Source: Mesodorylaimus sp. YZB2_4
Taxonomy: Eukaryota > Nematoda > Enoplea > Dorylaimida > Dorylaimidae
Length of the DNA: 64,000 nt
Direction: 5' to 3'
Assembly (NCBI GenBank): GCA_030248295.1
Contig: JASANH010001166.1
Span: 109,097-173,096 of the forward strand
Shown here in pieces: positions 24,760 through 37,200 of the stretch. The position numbers and the translations under genes are program-made. The first letter of the stretch is position 1. Every line of letters starts with the position of its first letter. The notes under the pieces were generated by a model. It saw only the letters and a program-made list of their open reading frames with translations. It was not told the origin of the DNA and searched no databases.

Positions 24760-26232
24760 TAGGGATAGGTCGTGATCCCGATCCTGACACTGAGACATTG
24801 GGCTTCTGCATATATACGCACTGTATATATGTATATAGGCATAAGCACGCTAGTAGACCCCGGATAGGGGTCGGCTCGGGTCACTTTTTTGAAAGATCGG
24901 GTCAAACTGGTCAAAACACAGCAATTTTGCAAGTTGCTACTATGAGCAGTTACAGAAACCTTTTCATTTCTGTCCAACTCCAGGATTTTCAGGATATGCT
25001 TCATGCATGCATGCATAAAGTCTTTCATTCTCTGTTTTCATTCTGCGTAACTTCAAAGAATGTCAGACAAATCGTAAGATGAGACAGTGACCAATATCTG
25101 CAAAAGGAAGGGTCCATATCTGAGAATGACCAATTTTTCTGAGTAATTCCTGCTTAGGGAAGGGTCCATAGCTGAGAGTTCTCATAGACATTCTTGTTAA
25201 CTCTGGTGAATGGGCGAGACTAGCCATACTCTAAAAAGGAATCGATAATTTTTAGCAGGTCGTAGGATTGTCTACAATCGCATTTGATTCCTGAATATCA
25301 CAACTAAGGTGCTGAGTATACCTGGCTGGAAGAGCAATAAAGTCTGTCCCAAACACCCAATCTGCACCAATAATAATCCCGTCGACCACCATTCATGTTA
25401 GCATTGCAAAACAGTTCACTGTGTTCAAAAGTCACAGGTGCCCTCACATTCGTCCATCAGTAGTACAGGTTCTGCCAGGAGCTAGTGTCCAGCACAATAT
25501 GACTTTTGTGAAGAACAGATGCAGCTCTAACGTGGGGTTAATATATCAGGTATTTCTTTGTTTAACTAGTATAGCCTATCTCTGACACCAAAAGTTATGA
25601 CAGAGTTGTCTCTATTACTCGGATTAGTTAAATCTTGTCTCCACTGGACAGACCCTAGTCGCTTTTAGATCTACTAAGGTTTTTAAAAAATTGACCACTA
25701 TTGTGGGAAATATGAAGGAATGCTAATGTATTTACTATGGATTACTAGAGAATAACAAAAGATAAATTCGCGTGCGTGAGATTTCTCCATATTATATTTT
25801 CTCAGTCACCTGAATTTGTGAATGGTTTTTATCGCGAGGAACTTCAGCTGCTTATAACGAGTCGGGTCAACCGGGTCAGGTCGGATCGGAGGGTTGAACC
25901 CGACCTGATCTGGTGTCTAAAGCCGGCTCTTTCTGATCCATCATATTTGCGATGAAGAAGTAGCAGTAGCAGCGATCAAGAGGCAGCAGCAACATCAGCT
26001 CTAATCGATGATAACAATAGCGACATCGATTTTGCTTAGGCCACCTGACCTTGCTGTGTACGCTTATCGAAACTGCAAATGTACTGATCAGTTGAGCATA
26101 TATACTGTACATAATGATTGAAAATCGGCCTAAGCAAAGCTTAAAAAAAACCTGAATGGCTAAAACGCGTGCTTTAGTGAGGAAAATGGGCAAAAAATCC
26201 TGATCCCGAAAAGTGATCCCGACCTATCCATA
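24760..26232. mobile_element. hAT-like element (outer), interrupted by a second element
   Basis: The left end TAGGGATAGGTCGTGATC and the right end, reverse complement TATGGATAGGTCGGGATC, form an imperfect inverted repeat. The flanks GATTGATC (24752-24759) and GACTAATC (26233-26240) match in 6 of 8 positions, as expected of an old 8-bp hAT target duplication. Most of the interior is the separate element 24854-25919. Without that insert the outer element would be only ~0.4 kb, a MITE. Confidence 0.6.
24854..25919. mobile_element. hAT-like element with TAGACCC ends (inner, nested)
   Basis: It starts TAGACCCCGGATAGGGGTCG and ends CGACCTGATCTGGTGTCTA. The first ~200 bp match the reverse complement of the right end of the element at 53440-54429: CACTTTTT.GAAAGAT, CAAACTGGTCAAAA and TTTTGCAAGTT are shared in order. 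The flanks AAGCACGC and AAGCCGGC agree in 6 of 8 positions if three extra bases are allowed at the left end. No transposase was recognised. Confidence 0.6.
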
Positions 26233-28297
26233 GACTAATCATGAAAATTCTCAACGAGAAGCGCCTCATTGACCGAAAAACTGCTCTCGATAACGGTGTT
26301 GCCATGAGAGAAAACCAGACGTTTCTGAAAGTACACCATCACTTGAAAGGACTGCTTTAACACGATTTTCGACGATGGATGATGCGCATTATCGATTCCT
26401 TGACAAATCTTTTTATTAGACAGCACAAAATCGACTTGAAGTGGTCATACAAAAAATGGAGTCGGAGGCGATGGACTTCAAAATTTTCACAAAAGTGGCT
26501 GCGTGGCGACGGTTTGAACAGACTCCATTTCCCCTCCAAAAATGGATTGTCAGGTTTTTTTTCTCGACTTCTCTGACGTATTTCCGCACATCGGCCAAAA
26601 TTTTCAATGCACGTTCGACAACAGTGGAATTGGCCAGCTAACGATGTCCACAAAACCTTTTTGGAAAGCGATGCATCTTCTATCATCCGAGATCCTTAAA
26701 GCATCAGCATCGACGTAAATGCCGCAGCGGCGGCACTAATCTGCTGCGATTAGTCAACGCCATCGACGCCAGAAATGATATGAAACAAAAAGATGGTCAT
26801 ACTGTAGCGCGACAACACCAGACACCTAGAGGATGCCTACTATCCTCATAAAAAGGGCGGATTAAAACCGTTTGGGCGAAACGAGCAGCCCTTTTCGAGA
26901 CTGATTACGGAAAACAAAAAATTTTGCAAGGAGGTGCAGTGAAATATCAGCAGATTTCGAGGATGAGGAACGGAAAGCCTGATCTTTGTCATTACGACTC
27001 TCTTACACTTCGCGGTATTCCGTATAAGAAATCATTGCGCTCACTCGAAAGCGTGATAGGGAATTTATTTTTCCATATACGGAATAATGCCGCTTGCTCA
27101 TAAAAAAACGCGATGACTTTCTCTTCATTATGAGCGCAGGTTTTTACCATGCTGAAGGGAATTCTTACTCAGCCTTCATTTTACCACGACATTGCATAAT
27201 GCACTTCGGCAGACCCATCAAATTGTATACATACGTCATAGCAGCACAAACTGTACTTCCCATTAAAAATGCAGATACCACATTTCATTTGCCCGTTCTT
27301 TCCCACCGTCATTTCATAAAGTCACATTTCAAATTTAAAAAAAAATGCGGGAAGCACGCGCACTGCGCCAATAACCACATTTGTACCAGCCAAAAAAGTA
27401 AGACTATCCTTCAACATACTATCCAAAATAGCCTTCCTACTTCAATCTACTTCAGCAGCTATATGTAAATGTAATCGACATATTCCACGAACAGACAATA
27501 TTTCATAACTTCCTCAAAAAATGAACAGGAATGTACACAGAGTACGTTTTCTGACAAAGAAACAGGAGAAAACCACAAATTGCAAAACTAAACGTAGCCG
27601 AATACAAGGCTACTATCGTCTCCACGAAAATTTGTAGCTACCATATGTGAAACAAGATTGAAAAACACACCTAGAACAGCATTTTGCAGTCTATTGTGCT
27701 TGAATCGAAAAACATTTCATACTAGCAGAAATTTTCAACGCAGCGAAATAGATAAGATAAATTCACGGATTTCCCAAAAACAGGGACAAATGCACTTGAC
27801 ATCAAAAAATCCGATCGCCCCGCGTCTGCCCTTGCATCAATTGAAAAAATCACAAATTTTTCCAAAATGCCACTAGCACTTTTCACGGCCCGTTTCGAAT
27901 AATTACCAATTAGGAAATATAACCTCACTGAATACATAAGAAAAAGAAAAATAGCACTACCTTCAAGATTAGCAGATATCAAAAATATTTTCCTCACCTT
28001 CAACTATCGAATTACTTCTGCAAAAAATATCGAAACATAACTCGGCAAAATCCATTCGCTACACTAATCTACTTTAAGAACGATCCCAAATTTCATCCTA
28101 GGCCACTGAAAAAGTTAGCGACTACAAACTGATCTAAAACTATCCACCTCCCAAACCATAAATCCTCTGACGGAACCATAAAAACTGCAAGGGCAGACCA
28201 TTTACACAAATCCATTCCACTGACAAAATGCAAAAATAGGCTTCTAGCAATTCTCATTGCTCATTTCTTCCTGAACATTATTTAAACCACCTTTTTC
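26233..28297. other. Unkempt 3' flank, no recognised gene
   Basis: This holds short overlapping open frames near 26.24-26.69 kb with no domain or splice support, and a small imperfect inverted repeat at about 27013-27090 (ATTCCGTATA…TATACGGAAT). The stretch nearest 28297 presumably contains the Unkempt 3' UTR, but no AATAAA was identified on the minus strand. Confidence 0.4.
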
Positions 28298-31200
28298 TCA
28301 AGTACTCACTATTTGCTGGTGCACTTGAGCACCACTCGCCGTCGAATTGGATGAACAAACGGGGCACGTACCGCCCGATCCACTCCCACTCACATGGCGT
28401 CCACATCTGGCGCACATGGGTCCGATGTTGAGTTTATGGATTTGCTAAAAGAACCATGCTCGATTTCCACCATTTCGTCCAATAATCTGCTCCACTTACC
28501 CTTTCTACTTTCTCCAACTCCGATTTCAGACGAGTACGAATTTGTTCCAATTGCACTGGCGGCAGTACTTCCGTATTCAACGGCCATATCCCGCTAGTTT
28601 GAAACGCTTTCAATTCGTTAGTTATCAATGCAAATTGAGCGGTGGCCTAAAATTTTTAAAAATATTTTTCTGAAAACGCCCCCACCACCCGCAAGGCGCT
28701 GTACCCAGGCATCATGGTCTACAGAACACTAACTCCCTCACACCATTTCTCCCCAGTACTGTAGATCACGGGATCAGATTCCCAAGAACCCCATTCACTT
28801 ACTCTCTCCCTCTCACGCTCAGCTGTCAATCTTTCTTGATCGGCCACCTGCGCACGATATTTTTGCTCCAACGCTTCACGTTTCCAAGTTTCACAATCCT
28901 GAAACAATCAGTCATTTATTGCAGGCAAAAACTGATTTCATCATGCTCGTCGAATTAAATCTACAATAGGCCAACACCATATCCTGGAACCCAGCGACAC
29001 GAGGGCATTTAAAACCAAATTGAAACACTTACCAGACGAGCACGTTTCGTACATTCTTCATAGGCGGCCAATTTCGAACGCATACTCGACAATTCTTCAC
29101 CAGCTCGACGTAGTTCTTGCAGCAAAATGCTCGAATTAGCTACTGGAAAAAAGGAAAAACATCAAAACAATTCTAGCAAACCAGAGCAAGACCACAAGCA
29201 AGAGATGATTCCTAACAGATGGGAGGAAGCCTACCCGACCCAGCGCATTGATGCTGCAACCTCACTTTTTCTAATGATAAAAATATTATCATTTATTCAG
29301 TGTTCAATCCAGCACCTGACCAAAGTCAGACAAGGAAATCAAAGTTTCGCCCTCCCGACAGTGTAACATGTGGGGGCATGGACCGTTCACCGCCATGCGA
29401 TATCCCCAATGCACTGTAGTTCGATACAACATAACGTTTGACAAACAGACTGACTGACTGACGGACACGAGAAAGGCTTGCCCTTTGCCAACATCTTACT
29501 TTTATTCACTGGACCTCCAACATCGCCGAAGGCAGCTTGCGCGCCATCAATATTGCCAGGCAGCTAAAAACAGGTCTTTTAGTTTTCAAATACATTCATA
29601 CAGTGTTTTTAATTAACACCTCCTCATTTACACTAAATTTACTCTGATCCAATATGATCCGTTTTCACTACTTTCCCCACCCATATCAGTCAAATCGTGG
29701 TTTTGACTGGTTTGGAATCTCGGGATCGGGATTCCAACGAAATGGACCAAGGCAGATCGGTCAGTGGTTCAGTAGAACAGCATCAGTCAGTCTGCCAGTC
29801 CGGTGATCCCAAGTTCGAACCCAAAGCGCGTAATTTTTTTTTATCGATTAAAAAAAAAACTCTCCCATTCCCCAAACCCAGCTAAAAAAAACCAAAAAGA
29901 CCCCCTATTAAAAACTTTTAAATACAATACACACCATTAATAACCCTTTTACCCCTTTAATATTATAATTATAACAAAAAAGCTCATTTACACTAAATTT
30001 ACTCTCGATTCAATACAAACTTCTCAATCATTTTATCTGATCAGGACTCCTCGTTTTCGTCTGGGATTTTTTAAATGTGCTTTTTTCACTTTTTATTCGC
30101 TGTAGATAGCCTACAGCTCACCCTGAGTAACCAGCAAATATAGATCCAAAAATTTTTAGTGCAGTATTAATTATTGCATTTCAAAATCAGACTAGCAAAA
30201 AGCAAGGAATCAGTCACCAATTAGCGAACAATTGCCTTCCTTCCTCTTTACCAGCTCAATCATCCCCTAAACTTTCCACAGCTTACCCTTCTGGAACTCT
30301 GCCTTTCCGATCCCCTTACCCTTCTGAAACATCTCCACAACATTCAATCCTGACCATTTTTTATCGGGATCCCGAACGAACGCTACATACAAGACTCACA
30401 CGCGTCATGCGTGCCCCTGACCCATCCCCTTATCATGTACTCACCGAATTCCGATGTGATCCAATTCTCGCAGCCAATATGCCACCAACGTGCGAGTGCG
30501 TCATCGCCTTGCTTGAATTCAAGCCCTGCTCACAAAACTGCGCATTTGCCGAGCTCGAAACCGACTTTGAAGCATCTGAAAAAGGCCAGTTTTAAAGTGG
30601 TTTCAAATAAAGCATATCCGATCCGATATCCGGCCTAATAATGATACTAATCAGCTACCATACGGAGCTATCATATCTTGCTAACATACGGAGTCATACC
30701 CCCTGTACACGGCACCATAGCGTCACCACCTATGCCCACGACTCACCCGCATTGTACACGCCCATCAAGTTCGATGCGCTCATATTATCCACCGATCTCT
30801 CGTCCTTCTCGCTGATCGTCGGCAATCCAAACTCGTCGGCGTTGTGCTCATCATCCAACGAATTCTGACGATGAGCTTGCCACACTCCGAAACTGGCGCT
30901 ACTTTGACTACTTCCGAATGGTGAAAACGATGACATACTACTTCGCATCGAGCTCGGCGTGGGCGGTGTGGTGGGAACGTGTTGTTGGTGACTACCGTGC
31001 AATTGATGCTGTTGCGTGTGACCGCCGTGATCAGCACCGACGCTCACGTTCATACCCAAATCGCAGCCGATATCGTGGTGAAAATACAAACTCGATTTCA
31101 GTTTCGACGTATCGAAATACATGTCCAAGAAATCGTCGTGCGATGTCGACGAACCAGAACCGAGCGGTGAATTGGACGAAGTTGGCCAACCACGCGGCGG

Positions 31201-34200
31201 CTAGAAAATTAGAACCTTTCACTTAGGGCATCACTAATCCAAGACCTAGCAAGCTTACATCAGTGCTCAATCATACACGAATTTCCGATCAATCGATTAT
31301 CGATTGATCAGCCTACTGATCAATAACCAATTATAGCTGTCTATCCTTGCTCATTTTTATATCAATAACGAGCCTGCAAAATGAACTATTCCTAAGATCG
31401 AGCGACATCCGATCAGTGACCCATTTTTCATTGACTGGTCATATTGTCAAGAGCAAGATCGACATACAATACGATCATCAGATCACCCGAGCATACACCC
31501 ATGGCACGGTGACATTATAGAAATTCTAAGGTATTAGCACATCAAATGGATAAGATGCTGATCAGAGCCAGGCAGGGGACATATAATGGTGATCAACATC
31601 GATTATTACGGTTATCAATATTCTGCCGATCGATCGATCGGTAGAATGACCGATTTTCACTACGATCGACCCTGATCGCTCATGACCTCGGTACCTCATG
31701 ACCGCGATCGCAGGTAAGCAGGACATGCTAGTGATAAAATCAGATAGGCCACCGCTCATCTCATCAGACCCAGCCCAGTCAGTTTTCGATAAGCACATCA
31801 ATCCGACACTTACCGAATTATGTTCACGTTCAAAGCCAGGTGCCTTCGAATAAGCGTAGGCACCCGGTGGTGACGGCGATTCACTCAACGACGACGAACC
31901 AGGCGATGAATGACATTGCACTCCGGCCACGCCCGTAGAACCACTGGCATCACGCTGTTTCAAAACAGCCTGAAAAAGAAAGCACGAGCACATAACTCAA
32001 TCATACTCAATCACCCTCGGTTACTGAGCTTCGATTATTCGACAAAATAAGGCAGTAGTCGTTTCTGCGTCTCACCTCTTGAGTGCATGTATTTACTTAG
32101 CTCCATGAAGATGGATAGAAAGGAGACTGCAAGCAGACATGTGCCATGTGCCACTACCATCCGGCATGGCACATGGCGTATGGCTCTATGCCGATACTGT
32201 AACTAATCAGAGCCACAATTCCCAGGCTCAACCACACCAAAACTCTCGACTGACCATCACTGCCTTGCTGGGCCCCCACACCAAATCCCAGCCTCCACTT
32301 ACCGAGTAACTCGCCAATTGGCTGTTGGCTTGGCCAATCCTCTCCTGCTCTATCGCTTGCCCGGCAGCACTATTCTCCAAAGCGAAATCGAAGTTCAACT
32401 GATCCAAACTATTCTTCCTGACCATCGGTGCTTCCAATGTTGGCGCACTGAATTGGTCAACGGCCGACATTCGACGACGAGTTTCGTTGGTCAACAACAA
32501 AATTCCACCGCCTTTCCCGTTACCTCGATTCATCGTATCCAAAATCGGGTTAGTCGACTTGGCTTGCTTCAACTGATTAGCCACGATGGCAGCCAACGTG
32601 TGAGATGGACGAGGCTCGGTTTGATTGGACGACGAGAACGACAGTCGCTTCGATGAAGACGTCGATTGGCGACGCTCACCTTGTAATTCGGCTGGAAAAG
32701 CACAAGTTTCATCCTGAGGTTACATATGCCTTATTAAGGTCACAGCCACAGGTCTTGGTGAGCTTCGTTAGTCTCCCTAACCCAAATGATTATGGGGCAC
32801 AAGGATAATCGACCCAGCCTTTTTCTCTCTTACCTTCCCATACACTAAGCTATTTAAAGTCAGACACCCCTCCCCGCAGGGTTTCGATTATTTTCAGTTT
32901 GTATCAAATACTTTTTGCGCGTTTTTGATTGCTAGTTTCTAACTTTGCTCTTCTGTCGAAAAATATCAAATCATTCACTGGTCGGCATAAAAATGGTAAA
33001 CTCCTGCCAGAATTATTAGAGTGCCCAGCCGAAGTGCACATACTATGACGGAAACATACCCTGAAAGTGTCAGACCGATGGGCGGTGATCCATGATTGCA
33101 CATCCCCCTTTGACAAACCAATGACCCTGAGTACGAATACTGGATGTATAGTCCCGCCTCCCACAGACCCTTACCATCAGTGTGCGCAAAAGCGCAAAAC
33201 GGACCACGAGGACAATATCCATGTTGGAGCATGTCATTGCATTTCGTCGACTTGTAGATCTAAAATTATTAAATTCTAATTACTTTTACATCCTTTTCAC
33301 CTCACAAAACACAGTCACACATGATCTACATACCACACACCAGCATTCGTTCTGAAGGCCCTATCCTGACCCCGATTAACATGGGTTGGGGTTCCGTAAG
33401 ACAAGTTTTGATGCCGTCAACTAGCAGAGGCGTGGTAAATGGTATCAATGGATCAAGTATAGGTGTATGATAAGATCCATTCAAAAGGCCGGGTCAAAAA
33501 TTGGCATAAAGCCAGTGGAAAATTGGTTGATCCAAAATCTACAACAACGACTAGATGCGGGGACAGAATCCCGCCCGACGGAGCAAAGGATTCCTGATAA
33601 CTATGAGCTGTCGCTTGGATGAGACTTCGCATTACAGCAGTGTTGTCATAACTGCCAACGACCCCCATGTCTTCAAGTATGACCCCTCTCAATCCCAAAA
33701 ACGAACGCTGCCCCCCCCCCGCACACACACACACACATTGTCTCACCTCGGGATGGAACTGCTGTTCAGTCCTCGTGTGGCAATACGGGCAGCCATCGCC
33801 AGCCTCGCACACATCCGGATCGCCCCACTCGTCGGCTCTTTTCACATTCGGACACGGCGTCGATCGATACTTGATCACGCCGATCGATTGATCGCTCGGC
33901 TCGCTCGACGATTGATTACAACTATTTTCGGTCTCCTTGTGCGGCCGACGACGCTTATCCTTGCTGTTGTGGTAATAGGGGCAAGCGTAACCTTGGCGAC
34001 ACAGACGTGGCGGCTTCTTGCACGGCTCCGTTTTGTAATTTTGCAAAACGTAACCTTGATCTAAAATCGAGAAAGAACAATCACGAGACATATCAAATGA
34101 TCACCATACTTTAGAGGCTGTCCACTACATTAAACATAAGCCAACGATCAGTCGACCGAACACTATACCTGACCACTAATAACACCCATGTACAACATTT

Positions 34201-37200
34201 GAGACATAAAATTTTTGGGTACTTTGAGTGTGACCCTCAGTTGATCGAACTTTTTCCAGCATGCAAACATATACGTAGATCTGGCTTTCGCACGATCCAA
34301 TTTTCTGAAGAATTTACTGTTTCTATGCAATTTTTGGGTTATCTGGGCAAATAGAATGATCGATTTCGACCATGTTTGGCACTAATATTGCCTACCAATC
34401 AACCAGTCACCCTCTCTAGAGATATCAAGATTAAATGATTTTAACTATGCGTATAAGATGCGTTGGGAAGACCGACGATTTGGTCCGACTCTTCAATCCA
34501 AACAGCGGAAACGAATCAGTTTTTATAAAAGCCCTCGAGTGCCCTGTACAGTGCTTGGCCATGGACAAAGTATGACATGACATGAGATCAGCCTATCTGC
34601 AGGGTATCTTTCTCAAGATACGGATATATGGCTTGTGCCACGCCAATACCAACGATCCCCAGATCATCCCTGACTCACCTTGCCAAACTGGATCCTCCAC
34701 CACGAAATTTAATCGATCGCGATTATCGATCGTATCGACATTTAGTTCCCCGCCGTGCTACAATCAAGACACACGATCACACACTCAATCACACACCAGA
34801 CCAAAACCAGCTCACCTGCAATTCCCTGATATCGAAAATCGGATTCCTATTATCATCGGTCCCGTGCGCGAAGGCGCAGTGGGCACCATTCTTTGAACAA
34901 TGTCCTTTCGCATCGGTCGGATGAACGCACAATGCAGTTTTGTAATAACGCAGATGGTATTTTCGTTCCACGTCCCCATACACGCGATGCAAATATGGGC
35001 ACCTGCAAAACGCAACATCACTTTACTGTATGCCTGTAAAAACATTTATGCAAACTAGAACAGTCCGACTGTCAGCCAATGTGAAAAACCAACGAGCCTA
35101 CACAGAGATTCGTGCCTATAAAACGCATCTGTAACACAACCGTGCCCGTTTGTCTGGGCCAGTCAAAAACGATGTTTCAAACCCCACGCCCAGAGCTTAA
35201 ACTCAAGCTTATCAGTGATCAACAAAAAATTGAACCCAAACCTGCATGGGGTTTCCCAGGGTTGGGCCGGGACGAAAATTGTAATGGTTCACGCAAAAAG
35301 ATTAGTTCTAAGCGGGAGTCGAACGCACTTATTTGTAACTACTATTCTGCAATATTGCATAATTTCTATATGCTGATTGCATCCCCCACCTTTCATATGC
35401 CTCTCTTAATGCTAACAGCACAGCGCACGGTCAGCACTTCGTCTGGCCAATGCATTCCGAAAATGGCGAGGGCCTTCCACTTTCTGTCTTATTCCATCGC
35501 AAACACCTAATCTTGTCTGCCCACATGTTTTGACGCCTTATCATCTCTAATCACATCATGCAAATAAACAGCACCCCCATAACCAGAACCATGCGCTGAA
35601 CATTTTGCGATGCTGACTAAACTTTTGCCAACAGGTTTTTTGGCGACTGATCGTGTCAGAGAGTCATTTTTGCAACAAAATACTGCTGCGCTGCGCAGTT
35701 TGGTAAAATCTCAACCCACCCCACGCTGGAAACAATCCCGCGATGTTTGGGTATGGCCCGGGTCGTGGCCTAGCGGTCAAGGTGTCTGCCCCCCCCCCCC
35801 CCCAACGCTGGTGCGCATTTCCAGGAGAGGGTTCGACTCCCGCCTCGGTAAAAAATGATTGCCAAATATGTGCGCTGTATGGTGCTTGGAAATTGATGTT
35901 TCAGCCGCAGGTACAGTCTCAAGTCTTGCCTTCCTCCAGTCGGAGTTTTTCGCCCCAGAGTCTTCGGTCTCTCGCATCTCATACACTTGGCTGAGGCTGA
36001 AGGGCGCTGTATAGTATAGAGCCCCAGCCACTGTGCAGATTTCAAATACTGCACGCCTTTCTCCTCACTCACACCCCACCAGTTTTCTTAGTCAAATCCT
36101 CGCCTCGTCCAAGCTCAAGCTATGACTGACCACAGATTAGGATCGCATGTTTGAAAAGAGTGCTCTTATTGGGTACCCTTCCAAAACAGAGCCACACAAC
36201 TCGTCACTGTTTCAACATGCCATGCACAGCCCGCAGACAAGCCTCTTTCTCCTACCCCTACGCACCATTGAATCTTCGCTCCCCATTTCACACAAATACT
36301 AGACCACAATGCCCTGCCATGCATAAAACACCCCTGACAATAATCTGCCGCATTCCACCCGCACGCACATCGAATCTGTCCATCGTCCACATTCCAATCA
36401 CTCATCCATACAGCACGTGTTACATTCGGTTGCCTATTCTCCTTCAATGCCAATTGAATCACGGCCAAGTGCAAAGGACGCGATCTTTCGCTCTGAATAC
36501 CCCTCCCCCCGGACTGTACTATTACAATACCCAAACCAAATCTAGAAACAAGGCCGCACTATCGCCCGTCCCACTATATCCTTCAAATTCGACCTGATTC
36601 CCGCGCGCAATTTCTTCAAAACTAGATCACAAAAAGAAGAATATTAGGAAAAGAAAAAGATGGCAACACTTTGATGTGGCCTTGTCCCCATAAACATTAT
36701 ATGATCAACGATAGGCGGCCACAAAGATTACACCAACTCGACACTGCCCCAAAAAACACCCATCCAACGTCTGTCTACCACTGTATGTCCAACCACAAAA
36801 AATGCCCTATTTCCGCGCATGCACGCTGAATTGCACACTAACATAATGCAAAACTGGACAGTGCTTTTTTGACGACGATTATTTCTGCATCGATAGGTTA
36901 ACTAAGATAGAAAAAGATTGAAAATAATCTGCTGAAACACCAAAACCAAAATCACGATAAAAGTTCGAACAAAACAGTCACGCTGCTGATGCTTTCTCAT
37001 TGACCGCCTATTACAGACCATTATGGTCCCCATAGCAGATAGGCGAGTGTTCGACTCGCGTCCTGGTTAATCATTTCGTGCGTAATCTGTCCGTTCACCC
37101 TCGATGTGAAATGTAAACACGAAAAACAGTTCTAATCGTGAGCCACGATTTCATGCACAATGATTATCTTATCACCACAACTCATACTGATAAATGGGAT

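Noticed and set aside
26357..26686. 109-codon minus-strand frame near the hAT cluster
   Set aside because: It overlaps several other frames of similar length, and has no domain or splice context.
35761..35845. tRNA gene call on the A/B-box sequence
   Set aside because: The poly-C run destroys the anticodon arm and the same head occurs in several SINE copies.
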